This document shows, one piece after another, positions 1 through 6,995 of a stretch of 10,873 nucleotides of DNA. The stretch lies in contig CALDGN010000152.1 in the NCBI GenBank assembly GCA_937942965.1, positions 1 to 10,873 of the forward strand. The letters run 5' to 3'. Every line of letters begins with the position of its first letter. Position 1 is the stretch's first letter. The notes under the pieces are model-generated. The model searched no databases. It worked only from the letters and a program-made list of their open reading frames with translations, and had not been told where the DNA came from. The translations under genes were made by a program, and so were the position numbers. This stretch comes from an uncultured Acidimicrobiales bacterium (GTDB lineage: Bacteria > Actinomycetota > Acidimicrobiia > Acidimicrobiales > UBA10347).

Positions 1-1088
1 GCGCCGAGCTGCAAGATGACGAGCCAGAGCACGTCGAAGATCGTCGCCGAGAGCAGAGCCAGGCCCGCAACGAGCACGGCCCGTCCGAAGACCCACGGAC
101 GGTTGATTCGCTCGGACACGCTCAGCAAGAGCAGCACGCCGACGCCCAGGCCAGCACCAAGTCCCATCAGCATCCCGTAGTAGCCGCGGTTGTCGGCACC
201 GAGGACCTCGGTGGCGTACACGGTGCCGAGCGGCACGAGCATGCCGCCGCCGACCAAGCCGACGGCCAGGCCCAGATTCACGGCGCGCAGGACCGGATCG
301 CCGAACACGAGCCGCCAGCCATCCCGCATCTCGGCCCAGATGCTGCCGACATCGAGCTTGTCGTCGTCGATCGCTGCCGACGTCTCAGCCGCAGTCGTCG
401 ACTTGCGGCGCTCGACGATTGACATGATCAATAGCGCCGACACGACGAAGGTGCCCGCATCGAACCAGAAGCCGATCGCGGTGTCCTGACCACCATCGCC
501 GCTCAGCACGAGCATCAACAACAGAGCGAGCGGGAACGTGCCGTACGTGGCAAGCACCGAAAGCGTGTTCGCCGTCGGCAAGTGCTTGCGAGGAAGCAGA
601 TTCGGGACCATGGCTTCTTTGGCGGGGATCCACAGCAGCGTGAACGCTTCGAGCACCAGCGAAAGCAACACCAGCTGCCAGACGTGATCGAGGAACGGGA
701 ACGCGCAGACGGTCGCAGCTCGAGCGATATCGCAGACGGCCATAAGCTTGCGGCGGTCCCAACGATCGGCGAGCACGCCGGCGAGTTGGCCGAAGAAGAA
801 GCCGGGGCCGAGGCGAGCCAGCAGCACAAGCGCAACGGCGCCCTCGGGTGTGCCGCGACCGACATCGGCGGCCTTGATCGCGACCACGAGGAAGAACACC
901 CACTCGCCAGTCGACGTGACGACCTGGGCCAGCCAGAGGCGCAGGAACTCGTCGGTGCCCCAGACCCGCTTACGCAGTGCCTTCCAGCCGGTGAAGTAGC
1001 GGTGGCTCTGTTCTTCGGCGCGTGACGGCGCACTGGGCTCAGGCGCGCCCGAAGGCGACCGCACTGGCTCAGGTGGAACCGCCTCCAT
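1..1088 (-). CDS. MFS-type membrane transporter, 3' end cut by the window (probably the N-terminal half of an MFS-dTMP kinase fusion)
   Basis: An open frame runs from an ATG at 1088 through the left edge without a stop, giving 362 complete codons. The first ~45 residues are a Pro/Ser/Glu-rich cytoplasmic stretch. Hydrophobic segments begin near residue 50, and about ten helices are visible. Residues ~100-114 (GQLAGVLADRWDRRK) match MFS motif A, the loop between helices 2 and 3. A charged central loop lies near residues 226-258. The start follows TAGCCT and a 6-nt spacer, which suggests leaderless translation. The gene lies 73 bp after topA on the same strand. In Streptomyces and other actinobacteria the gene after topA encodes an integral membrane protein fused to a thymidylate kinase that would make dTDP from dTMP. 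By analogy a kinase domain probably follows beyond the window, but none of it is visible. The MFS fold is well supported; the substrate is unknown and the fusion is inferred. Confidence 0.85.
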   Translation of the reverse strand, partial: MEAVPPEPVRSPSGAPEPSAPSRAEEQSHRYFTGWKALRKRVWGTDEFLRLWLAQVVTSTGEWVFFLVVAIKAADVGRGTPEGAVALVLLARLGPGFFFGQLAGVLADRWDRRKLMAVCDIARAATVCAFPFLDHVWQLVLLSLVLEAFTLLWIPAKEAMVPNLLPRKHLPTANTLSVLATYGTFPLALLLMLVLSGDGGQDTAIGFWFDAGTFVVSALLIMSIVERRKSTTAAETSAAIDDDKLDVGSIWAEMRDGWRLVFGDPVLRAVNLGLAVGLVGGGMLVPLGTVYATEVLGADNRGYYGMLMGLGAGLGVGVLLLLSVSERINRPWVFGRAVLVAGLALLSATIFDVLWLVILQLG

Positions 1089-1161
1089 CAGATCAGGCTA
1101 CGACACGCAGGCGACCCGGCCGGGAGCGGTCAGATCCGAACCCGTTCGCGATCGCCTGGTC
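1089..1161. other. topA-MFS intergenic spacer with small palindromes
   Basis: This 73-bp gap contains a 12-bp inverted repeat, CGAAC-CC-GTTCG (1137-1148), a loop-less palindrome CCCGGCCGGG (1115-1124) and GCGATCGC (1148-1155). None looks like a standard terminator, because there is no loop or T tract. The palindromes may be chance in GC-rich DNA or an operator upstream of the MFS promoter. Confidence 0.3.
1095..1100 (-). promoter_or_regulatory. Putative -10 hexamer TAGCCT of the MFS gene
   Basis: TAGCCT fits the actinobacterial TANNNT -10 pattern and ends 6 nt before the ATG at 1088. Transcription would then start at or next to the start codon, giving a leaderless mRNA. No convincing -35 box or Shine-Dalgarno sequence is visible. 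If correct, the gene can be transcribed independently of topA. Confidence 0.4.
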
Positions 1162-3891
1162 TCAGTCGGATGTCTCCGCAGCGGCCTTCTTGGCCGGGGC
1201 CTTCTTCTTCGCAGCCGACTTCTTCTTGGTGGCCTTCTTCTTGGCCGTCGACTTCTTCTTGGTGGCCTTCTTCTTTTTCTTGGCCGGGGCGTTCTTGGCC
1301 CGTTCACGACGCAGCGCCAGCAGCTCACTGGCTCGCTCGTCGGTCATTTCTTCGACGGTGTCGCCCTTGCGCAGCGATGCGTTGTGCTCGCCGTCGGTGA
1401 CATAGGGGCCGAAGCGGCCGTCCTTGATCACCATCTGCTTTTCGCTGACTTCGTCGAGGCCAAGCTCACGCAGTGGCGGCTTGGGTTCGGCGCGGCCACG
1501 GCGCTTCGGCTGCTTGAGGATCTCGAGGCATTCCTCGAGCGTGATCGTGAGCAGCCTCTCTTCTTCGCCGATGTTGCGCGTGTCGGCCTTCTTGCCTTCT
1601 TCGGCCGATTCCTTGGACAGGTACGGGCCGTAGCGACCGTTGTGCACGGTGATGAGCGTGTTGTCCTCGGGGTGACGGCCGATCTCGCGAGGAAGCGACA
1701 GCAGCTTCATCGCTTCTTCGTAGGTAACCGTCTCGGGCGTCATCGACTTGAACAGTGACGCCGTCCGGGGCTTCACGTCGTCGGGGTAGTCATCGGGCGT
1801 GCCGACGACTACGTAGGGGCCAAAGCGACCAGCCTTGACCATGACCGGCAAGCCGGTCTCCGGGTCGTCGCCGAGTTCGATGCCGTCTGGCGCTTCGAGG
1901 AACTCGATCGCCTTTTCGACGGTCAGCTCATCGGGCGCGATGTCGTCGGGGATCGACTTGCGTTCGTCGTCGCCACGCTGGACGTACGGGCCGTACTTGC
2001 CGACACGACCGACGATCATCTGACCGTTCGAGTCGACGCCCAGTGGGATCGAGTTGATCGCACGAGCGTCGATTTCGCCAAGGCGGTTGTCGACCTTTTC
2101 CTTGAGGCCCGGGTCGTCATCGTGACCGAAGTAGAAGCGTCGGAGCCACGGGATGGCTTCTTCGTTGCCGCCAGCGATCGAGTCGAGGTCGACTTCCATC
2201 TGGGCGGTGAACTCGTAGTCGACCAGGTTCGGGAAGTGCTGCTCGAGCAGGTTCACGACCGAGAACGCCTTGAAGCTCGGCACCATCGCCGAACCCTTCT
2301 TCCAGACGTACTCGCGATCTTGGATCGTGCCGATGATCGACGCGTACGTCGACGGGCGACCGACGCCAAGATCTTCGAGCTTCTTGACCAGCGAGGCTTC
2401 GGTGTAGCGAGCCGGCGGCTGGGTGTCGTGGCCCGAGGCTTCGATGCCGTCGGCCTTGAGCGGATCGCCCTGTCCGACCTGCGGCAACGCGCCGCCCTGG
2501 TCAGCAAGGTCGTCGCCATCGCCATCGATGTAGACCATGCGGAAGCCCTGATGCGAGATCACGGTGCCGCTGGCAGAGAACAGCGTGTCGGTGCCAGCGG
2601 TCGACTCGACGCCGACGCGAACGTTGACGGTCTCGCCGGTCGCATCGGTCATCTGGGAAGCAACGGTGCGCTTCCAGATCAGCTCGTACACCTGGGCTTC
2701 GCTCTTGACACATTCGTCGGCGACGCTCTCAGGCGTGCGGAACTCGCTGCCGGCCGGGCGGATGGCCTCGTGGGCCTCTTGGGCGCCCTTGGCCTTCTTG
2801 TCGTAGGTGCGGACCTCGTCGGGCAGGTACTGCTTGCCGTACTTGTCCATGATCACGTTGCGGGCGGCTTCGAGTGCGTCGGCCGACAGCGTCGTGCTGT
2901 CGGTACGCATGTAGGTGATCAGACCCTTTTCGTACAGGCCCTGCGCGGCTCGCATCGCCATCGAGGCGGACAGACCGAGCTTGCGGCCAGCCTCTTGCTG
3001 CAGCGTCGAAGTAATGAACGGTGCGGCAGGGCGGCGGCGGTATGGCTTGGCCTCGACCGAGCGAACCTCGGATGGTTGGCCCTGCAGCTCGGCGACGAGC
3101 TGGTTGGCTCGAGCTTCGTCGATCACGACAGAGTCAGAGGTCAGCTCACCGCTCTGGGCGAAGTCACGGCCCTGGGCGATGCGGTTGCCGTCAACCTCGA
3201 GGAGCTTTGCGGTGAAGTCTTTGGGTTCGCCAGCGGCAGGATCACGGGTGAGCGCAAAGGTTGCTTCGAGATCCCAGTAGTTCGCCGAGATGAACGCCAT
3301 GCGCTCGCGTTCACGTTCGACGACGATGCGAGTGGCGACGCTCTGCACGCGACCTGCGCTGGTGCCTTGGGCGATCTTGCGCCACAGTACGGGCGAAACT
3401 TCGTAGCCGAACAGGCGGTCGAGCATGCGACGTGCCTCTTGCGCGTCGACCATCTTGCGGTCGAGTTCGCGGGGATCATCGAGTGCCGCTTGGATTGCCT
3501 TGGGCGTGATCTCGGTGAAGACCATGCGCTTGACGTCGACCGAGGTTGGAGGCGACAGGACTTCGAGCAGGTGCCAGGCAATGGCCTCGCCCTCGCGGTC
3601 CTTATCCGTTGCGAGATAGAGCTCGTCAGCGTCCTTCATCATGGACTTGAGCTTCTTGATGTGATCCTTCTTGTCAGCGTTGATCACATAGAGCGGCTTG
3701 AAGTCGTTGTCGACATCAATGCCGAGCTTGGCCCATTTCTCGCCCTTGTAGGCCTTGGGGACGTCTGCGGCGTTGCGCGGCAGGTCCCGGATATGTCCAA
3801 TCGATGACTCAACCATGTAGCCATCGCCGAGGTATTCGCCGATTTTTCGAGCCTTGGCCGGGCTCTCGACGATCACTAGTGCGTGTCCCAC
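1162..3891 (-). CDS. topA: DNA topoisomerase I (type IA)
   Basis: This 909-residue type IA topoisomerase relaxes negative supercoils by transient single-strand cleavage. The N-terminal Toprim domain begins with HALVIVESPAKARKIGEYLG and contains the metal-binding DKDREGEAIAWHL (~96-108; D96, D98, E100). The catalytic tyrosine is Y327 in GLITYMRTDSTT, close to E. coli Y319. Four topoisomerase C-terminal repeats (GRxGxYGPYV type) lie near residues 628, 687, 752 and 824. No Cys4 zinc ribbons follow. Instead the last 44 residues hold 20 lysines in AAKKK/ATKKK blocks, as in other actinobacterial TopA proteins, where such tails aid DNA binding and processivity. The start chosen is GTG 3891: it lies 3 codons before the conserved LVIVESP and follows TACCCT by 7 nt. 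In-frame GTGs at 3909 and 3936 would add 6 or 15 residues of poor family match. Identification is near certain; the start is likely. Confidence 0.97.
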   Translation of the reverse strand: MGHALVIVESPAKARKIGEYLGDGYMVESSIGHIRDLPRNAADVPKAYKGEKWAKLGIDVDNDFKPLYVINADKKDHIKKLKSMMKDADELYLATDKDREGEAIAWHLLEVLSPPTSVDVKRMVFTEITPKAIQAALDDPRELDRKMVDAQEARRMLDRLFGYEVSPVLWRKIAQGTSAGRVQSVATRIVVERERERMAFISANYWDLEATFALTRDPAAGEPKDFTAKLLEVDGNRIAQGRDFAQSGELTSDSVVIDEARANQLVAELQGQPSEVRSVEAKPYRRRPAAPFITSTLQQEAGRKLGLSASMAMRAAQGLYEKGLITYMRTDSTTLSADALEAARNVIMDKYGKQYLPDEVRTYDKKAKGAQEAHEAIRPAGSEFRTPESVADECVKSEAQVYELIWKRTVASQMTDATGETVNVRVGVESTAGTDTLFSASGTVISHQGFRMVYIDGDGDDLADQGGALPQVGQGDPLKADGIEASGHDTQPPARYTEASLVKKLEDLGVGRPSTYASIIGTIQDREYVWKKGSAMVPSFKAFSVVNLLEQHFPNLVDYEFTAQMEVDLDSIAGGNEEAIPWLRRFYFGHDDDPGLKEKVDNRLGEIDARAINSIPLGVDSNGQMIVGRVGKYGPYVQRGDDERKSIPDDIAPDELTVEKAIEFLEAPDGIELGDDPETGLPVMVKAGRFGPYVVVGTPDDYPDDVKPRTASLFKSMTPETVTYEEAMKLLSLPREIGRHPEDNTLITVHNGRYGPYLSKESAEEGKKADTRNIGEEERLLTITLEECLEILKQPKRRGRAEPKPPLRELGLDEVSEKQMVIKDGRFGPYVTDGEHNASLRKGDTVEEMTDERASELLALRRERAKNAPAKKKKKATKKKSTAKKKATKKKSAAKKKAPAKKAAAETSD
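1165..1296 (-). repeat. Lysine-codon-rich low-complexity tail of topA
   Basis: This is the last 44 codons of topA. AAG-rich triplets in KKK blocks, separated by Ala/Thr/Ser/Pro, give an imperfect short-period repeat (pyrimidine-rich on the plus strand). It encodes a basic disordered tail with 20 lysines, so repeat number could change without breaking the frame. Confidence 0.8.
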
Positions 3892-3898
3892 GAGCGCA

Positions 3899-3904
3899 AG
3901 GGTA
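3899..3904 (-). promoter_or_regulatory. Putative -10 hexamer TACCCT of topA
   Basis: TACCCT (TANNNT) ends 7 nt before GTG 3891. This spacing places the transcription start on the GTG, as in leaderless actinobacterial genes. There is no Shine-Dalgarno sequence before this GTG. The hexamer would be internal to the gene if translation began at GTG 3936, so it also bears on the start choice. Confidence 0.4.
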
Positions 3905-3936
3905 AGCACAGTGAGTGGTGGTTTTGCACCCGCCAC

Positions 3937-4032
3937 GTGTGACGTCTGATCTTTTGGCCCCGCTCAGCAGGCCCATCGAGGCCCTAGGAGCGCGGCAAAC
4001 GAAGCCTGCTTCTGACCTTGGTTGAGGGTTGC
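3937..4032. other. Spacer upstream of topA
   Basis: This stretch between the surface-protein terminator and topA contains no gene I can support. A 7-bp inverted repeat AGCAGGC / GCCTGCT (3966-3972 and 4004-4010) is separated by 31 nt and is weak. The word CCGCTCAGC at 3959-3967 recurs at 4051-4059 and 7013-7021. Confidence 0.3.
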
Positions 4033-4056
4033 GAGCGGCGTTCAGAAACGCCGCTC
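4033..4056 (-). terminator. Strong hairpin terminator after the surface-protein gene
   Basis: A perfect 10-bp inverted repeat, GAGCGGCGTT and AACGCCGCTC, flanks a 4-nt loop. It begins 8 nt after the stop codon of the minus-strand surface-protein gene (stop at 4065-4067). There is no T tract, which is common for actinobacterial terminators. It would separate this gene from topA, which has its own putative promoter. Confidence 0.7.
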
Positions 4057-4064
4057 AGCGGGCC

Positions 4065-5303
4065 TCAGTCTTCGTCTTGGCGGCGAGCGCCGACCATGAG
4101 CAGTCCACCGAGGACAAGCAGGCCGACCGAAGCCGTGGCGAGCAGAGGCGTCTCTGCGCCGGTTGCAGCAAGTCCTGGGCTGGTGTTTGCACCAGATCCC
4201 TGGGCTGCGGCACCAGCATCGTTCGAGCCAGCTGCGGCGCCGGTTGCGTCGCCGCCACCGATACCGAGTTCGCCCGGTTGGGCGTCAGGCACGACAAAGG
4301 CAGCTTCGCCACCAGAGAGCGACAAGACGCCGGGAGCGTTCGAGAAGTTGCCGGGATCAGCAAGCTGCTGGGCAACGACGGTCGGAGCAGCGGTGCTGGT
4401 CGGACCTGGGGTGCTCGTCGGAGCTGGCGTCGAGGTCGGGCCAGGCGTTGCCGTTGCGGTCGGGACCGGCGTTGCCGTCGGGATCGCAGTTGCGGTCGGA
4501 GTCGGCGTCGGAGGAACTGGCGTTGCCGTCGGGCCACCTGGCGTTGGTGTCGGTGGCACTGGCGTCGCGGTTGGCGGCACCGGCGTCGCAGTCGGAGGAA
4601 CTGGCGTAGCCGTCGGCGGAACCGGCGTGGCGGTTGGCGGGACCGGCGTGGCGGTTGGCGGCACAGGCGTAGCCGTCGGCGGGACAGGTGTAGCCGTCGG
4701 CGGCACAGGCGTAGCCGTCGGAGGCACAGGCGTCGGCGTCGCGGTTGGTGGCACAGGCGTTGGCGTTGCCGTCGGAACAACAGCACCGACCGTGATCGAA
4801 CCGTCGGTTACGACTGCGGTGAGGCGGGTGCTCTGGGCGTCGGCGACCGTCTCGACTTCGATATCGAGCGGCGAGACACCGGTGCCAACAATGTCGAGAG
4901 GAATACGGACGATCTCAACCTCTTCGGACACGCCGTTGAAGTTGAACAGCGCAACTCGAAGCTGATCGGACGGGTCGACAGGGCCGCAGGATCCGGTCCA
5001 TCCGTTCTGCGGGCTGCAGATCGGCTGATTGTTGAAGTCGTTGATCTGCGCCTGCACGATCGTCGGGTCGATGTCGATGGTGACCGTGACGGCCGCGACG
5101 TTGTTTCCGTTCGGCGCGAGGGTGATGACGATCTCTTGGGTCGTAACCCCAGCGTCGGTGATCACGTAGTCCACGGTCGAGATACCGACCGGGTTCTGAG
5201 CGTTGGCGGTCGACGTGGTGAGCGTCAGCGTGCCGAGCACCATGCCAACGATGGCAAAGACCCAACCGGCAACGAGTAGACGACGCTTTGGCGAATTGTT
5301 CAC
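4065..5303 (-). CDS. Secreted, probably sortase-anchored surface protein: cohesin-like domain on a Pro-Thr stalk
   Basis: The 412-residue product has a signal peptide (KRR at 6-8, hydrophobic core ~9-30, likely cleavage after ANA at 35). Residues ~38-172 form a predicted beta-rich domain. Its alternating hydrophobic strands, IDPTIVQAQ segment, LRVALFNF strand and closing DGSITV resemble cohesin-type domains. C96 and C106 could form a disulfide. Residues 176-307 are a Pro/Thr/Ala/Val stalk, mainly tandem PPTATPV. A Gly/Ala-rich linker leads to LAATG (378-382), a hydrophobic helix (~387-406) and the tail RRQDED. That is a complete cell-wall sorting signal of the LAxTG type, which class E sortases recognise in actinobacteria. 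The start is a GTG at 5303 with only a weak upstream AAGG. The gene lies between nhaA and topA with hairpins on both sides, so it is probably transcribed alone. Surface display is well supported; the cohesin-like fold is moderate and the ligand unknown. No sortase gene is in the window. Confidence 0.85.
   Translation of the reverse strand: MNNSPKRRLLVAGWVFAIVGMVLGTLTLTTSTANAQNPVGISTVDYVITDAGVTTQEIVITLAPNGNNVAAVTVTIDIDPTIVQAQINDFNNQPICSPQNGWTGSCGPVDPSDQLRVALFNFNGVSEEVEIVRIPLDIVGTGVSPLDIEVETVADAQSTRLTAVVTDGSITVGAVVPTATPTPVPPTATPTPVPPTATPVPPTATPVPPTATPVPPTATPVPPTATPVPPTATPVPPTATPVPPTATPVPPTPTPGGPTATPVPPTPTPTATAIPTATPVPTATATPGPTSTPAPTSTPGPTSTAAPTVVAQQLADPGNFSNAPGVLSLSGGEAAFVVPDAQPGELGIGGGDATGAAAGSNDAGAAAQGSGANTSPGLAATGAETPLLATASVGLLVLGGLLMVGARRQDED
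4383..4778 (-). repeat. Minisatellite encoding the PPTATPV stalk
   Basis: Eight successive 21-bp units at 4555-4722 each encode a 7-residue PPTATPV heptad. Two 27-bp units with an extra Thr-Pro follow (4723-4776), and degenerate Pro-Thr units fill the left part. Units differ mostly at synonymous third positions (GGC/GGA/GGG, ACT/ACC/ACA on the plus strand). This suggests old duplications held by selection on the peptide rather than a recent expansion. Confidence 0.85.
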
Positions 5304-5330
5304 AAAAACCGAACCTTGCGGAGGCAGTAG

Positions 5331-5347
5331 GCCCGCGGCTAACGGGC
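5331..5347 (-). other. Small inverted repeat in the surface-protein upstream region
   Basis: GCCCG and CGGGC flank a 7-nt loop, 28 bp upstream of the GTG at 5303. It may be a second part of the nhaA terminator or lie in the surface-protein leader. At 5 bp it could be chance in GC-rich DNA. Confidence 0.25.
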
Positions 5348-5355
5348 GAGGCGCA

Positions 5356-5410
5356 CTAGGAATGTAGACGCGGAGCGTGCCGAAGTCCGCACGATCCGCG
5401 AGATTCCTAG
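5356..5410 (-). terminator. 55-nt nested stem-loop directly after nhaA
   Basis: Plus-strand arms CTAGGAAT (5356-5363) and ATTCCTAG (5403-5410) form a perfect 8-bp outer stem. Inside it, CGCGGA pairs with TCCGCG. A single mismatch follows, then CGTGC pairs with GCACG around an 8-nt loop. In total 19 base pairs form within 55 nt, separated only by small internal loops. It begins 1 nt after the nhaA stop codon, so termination or 3'-end protection of nhaA mRNA is the likeliest role. No T tract follows. Confidence 0.6.
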
Positions 5411-5411
5411 A

Positions 5412-6902
5412 TCAATCGTCCTCATCGTCGTCGTCGACGCCTGCACCCGAGAGGATCAACAGGCCACCGATAGACGCGAGTATCGAGGCCAACAAGATGC
5501 CGATCTTCGCGTTGTCCTCGATCGGAGACGAGGCGCCGCTGTCTTCGGCGAAGGCCAGCACAACCGGCTCCTCGCCGCTCAGAACCACGGTTCCCGCTTC
5601 TGTCTCGCCTGCGTCGTGGGTCGCCGCTCCGTGTTGATCTTCGACAACGAAGGCCGTCTCGTCGCTGTGGTGGTCATCTCCGGCAAACGCGAGATTGCTC
5701 ACAAACAGCGACACGGTGAAGCCGATACCGGCGATCATCGCCAAACCGACCAAATGGCGCATGGTCATGGCCTTTGGCATCGTGGCAATGCCAAGGCGCG
5801 CGGCACCCCAGCTCAGCAGCGTGATGCCGAGCGTCTTACCGACAACCAGGCCAACGACGATGCCCCACATGACCGGCGACTGGAATGCGGCCGACAAGAT
5901 GTCGCCGTTGATCCGCACGCCGGCGTTGGCGAGCGCGAACAGCGGAATGATCGCGAAGCTGGTGATCGGGTGAATAGATGATTCGAGTCGCTCAGCGACC
6001 GATACCGATTCGCGGATGCGGAAACCGGCGTAGCGCACGTCGACCGGGAACACCTCGGGCTTGTCACGAAGCCAGCGAGCGATGGTTCGGGTGTCGTCTT
6101 CGGATTGGAGCGGCTTGGCCGGGGTCAGAAGACCCAGGATGACGCCGGCAATCGTGGCGTGCACGCCGCTGCGGAACGTCGTCCACCAGAAGATCGCACC
6201 GAGCAGGATGTAGAGCGGGATGTACCAAACCCGAAGCTGGCGCAGCATCAGGATGATGATGATCATCGCGCCCGACGCAATCAGCCAGCCGGTGCTGATG
6301 CCCGACGAGTAGAACAGGGCGATCACGATGATGGCGCCGATGTCGTCGACGATCGCAAGCGACAGCAAGAACACCTTGAGCTTGCGGGGCACGCGGTCGC
6401 CGAGGAGCGACACGATGCCGACGGCGAACGCGATGTCGGTCGCCATCGGGATACCCCAGCCGTCTTGGCCCGGCCCACCCGCATTGAAGAGCAAGTAGAA
6501 GGCAGCCGGCACGACCATGCCGCCGATCGCGGCGAATGCTGGCAGTGCGGCGTCGCGGGGATTGCGGAGCTGGCCGTCGACCAGTTCACGTTTGATCTCG
6601 AGGCCGACCACGAAGAAGAAGACGGCCATCAACGCGTCGTTGACGAAGTCGGAGAGTGAGTGGCCGGCGAAGATCTCGATGCCGTTGACGGAAAGGTCGA
6701 CCGACGACCCCCAAAAGGCGTCGTAGCTGTCTCCCCACGGCGAGTTCACCCAGATAAGGGCTGCGGCGGTGGCGATGAGCAGCAAAATGCCGCCCGCTGC
6801 TTCGACCGCGAGGAAGCGGGCGAAGGGCCGCGCGAACCGTCGGGCAAAGAACGAGTCCTGCCCAATGAACGTGAGGTCCGAGAAGTTGGTGTTTCCGGCC
6901 AT
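5412..6902 (-). CDS. nhaA: Na+/H+ antiporter NhaA with an acidic insert before the last helix
   Basis: The 496-residue membrane protein exchanges protons for sodium and supports pH and salt homeostasis. Family landmarks are all present: NDALMAVFFFVVGLEIKREL (~88-107), ATDIAFAVGIVSLLGDR with D156 (E. coli D133), LAIVDDIGAIIVIALFYSS with the ion-binding pair D186/D187 (E. coli D163/D164), VHATIAGVILGLLTP, SSIHPITSFAIIPLFALANAG and VGKTLGI with K356 (E. coli K300). It is about 100 residues longer than E. coli NhaA (388). Part of the excess is an insert of ~55 residues (408-463) that is rich in Asp/Glu, contains several His and has no Lys. It sits before the final helix AKIGILLASILASIGGLLIL. By E. 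coli topology this loop faces outward. The C-terminus ends DDDDEDD. The ATG at 6902 follows TATCCT by 9 nt. The neighbours are separated by hairpins, so it is probably a single-gene unit. Confidence 0.95.
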   Translation of the reverse strand: MAGNTNFSDLTFIGQDSFFARRFARPFARFLAVEAAGGILLLIATAAALIWVNSPWGDSYDAFWGSSVDLSVNGIEIFAGHSLSDFVNDALMAVFFFVVGLEIKRELVDGQLRNPRDAALPAFAAIGGMVVPAAFYLLFNAGGPGQDGWGIPMATDIAFAVGIVSLLGDRVPRKLKVFLLSLAIVDDIGAIIVIALFYSSGISTGWLIASGAMIIIILMLRQLRVWYIPLYILLGAIFWWTTFRSGVHATIAGVILGLLTPAKPLQSEDDTRTIARWLRDKPEVFPVDVRYAGFRIRESVSVAERLESSIHPITSFAIIPLFALANAGVRINGDILSAAFQSPVMWGIVVGLVVGKTLGITLLSWGAARLGIATMPKAMTMRHLVGLAMIAGIGFTVSLFVSNLAFAGDDHHSDETAFVVEDQHGAATHDAGETEAGTVVLSGEEPVVLAFAEDSGASSPIEDNAKIGILLASILASIGGLLILSGAGVDDDDEDD

Positions 6903-6911
6903 CGCCGACCG

Positions 6912-6917
6912 AGGATA
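6912..6917 (-). promoter_or_regulatory. Putative -10 hexamer TATCCT of nhaA
   Basis: TATCCT (TANNNT) ends 9 nt before the nhaA ATG. A transcription start 6-8 nt downstream would leave a leader of at most about 3 nt. No Shine-Dalgarno or clear -35 sequence is visible. Confidence 0.4.
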
Positions 6918-6977
6918 CCGGCGGGCTGGGGGCTCCGGCCCTCAGGGCTTGCCGACTGCGGCGTCGATTCTGTAAAC

Positions 6978-6995
6978 GAGCGGCGCCGACCGCTC
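6978..6995 (-). terminator. Possible terminator hairpin after the bldG operon
   Basis: GAGCGG and CCGCTC pair around a 6-nt loop about 40 nt after the stop of the anti-sigma gene. The sequence after the hairpin on the minus strand is GTTTACAG, only weakly T-rich. The arms resemble those of the strong hairpin at 4033-4056. A second GAGCGG on the minus strand near 7013-7018 could compete for pairing. Confidence 0.35.

Noticed and set aside
1137..1148. CGAAC-CC-GTTCG as a second LexA box
   Set aside because: The half-sites are separated by 2 nt rather than the 4 nt of the SOS box, so it does not fit. It is kept only as a palindrome in the topA-MFS spacer.
2122..3807. Long 561-residue open frame on the plus strand opposite topA
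   Set aside because: It lies wholly antisense to well-conserved topA codons. Its composition (Val/Asp/Leu/Arg/Gly) is what the opposite strand of GC-rich coding DNA gives, and no domain is recognisable.
4383..4778. CRISPR-like array, because of regularly spaced repeats
   Set aside because: The 21-bp units are contiguous with no unique spacers and encode an in-frame Pro-Thr repeat.
4029..5279. Long plus-strand frame rich in Arg/Trp (416 residues) and a second frame rich in GTGVAVGG (315 residues)
   Set aside because: Both are antisense readings of the Pro-Thr repeat gene. The minus frame has a signal peptide, stalk and sorting signal in the right order, so it is the real gene.
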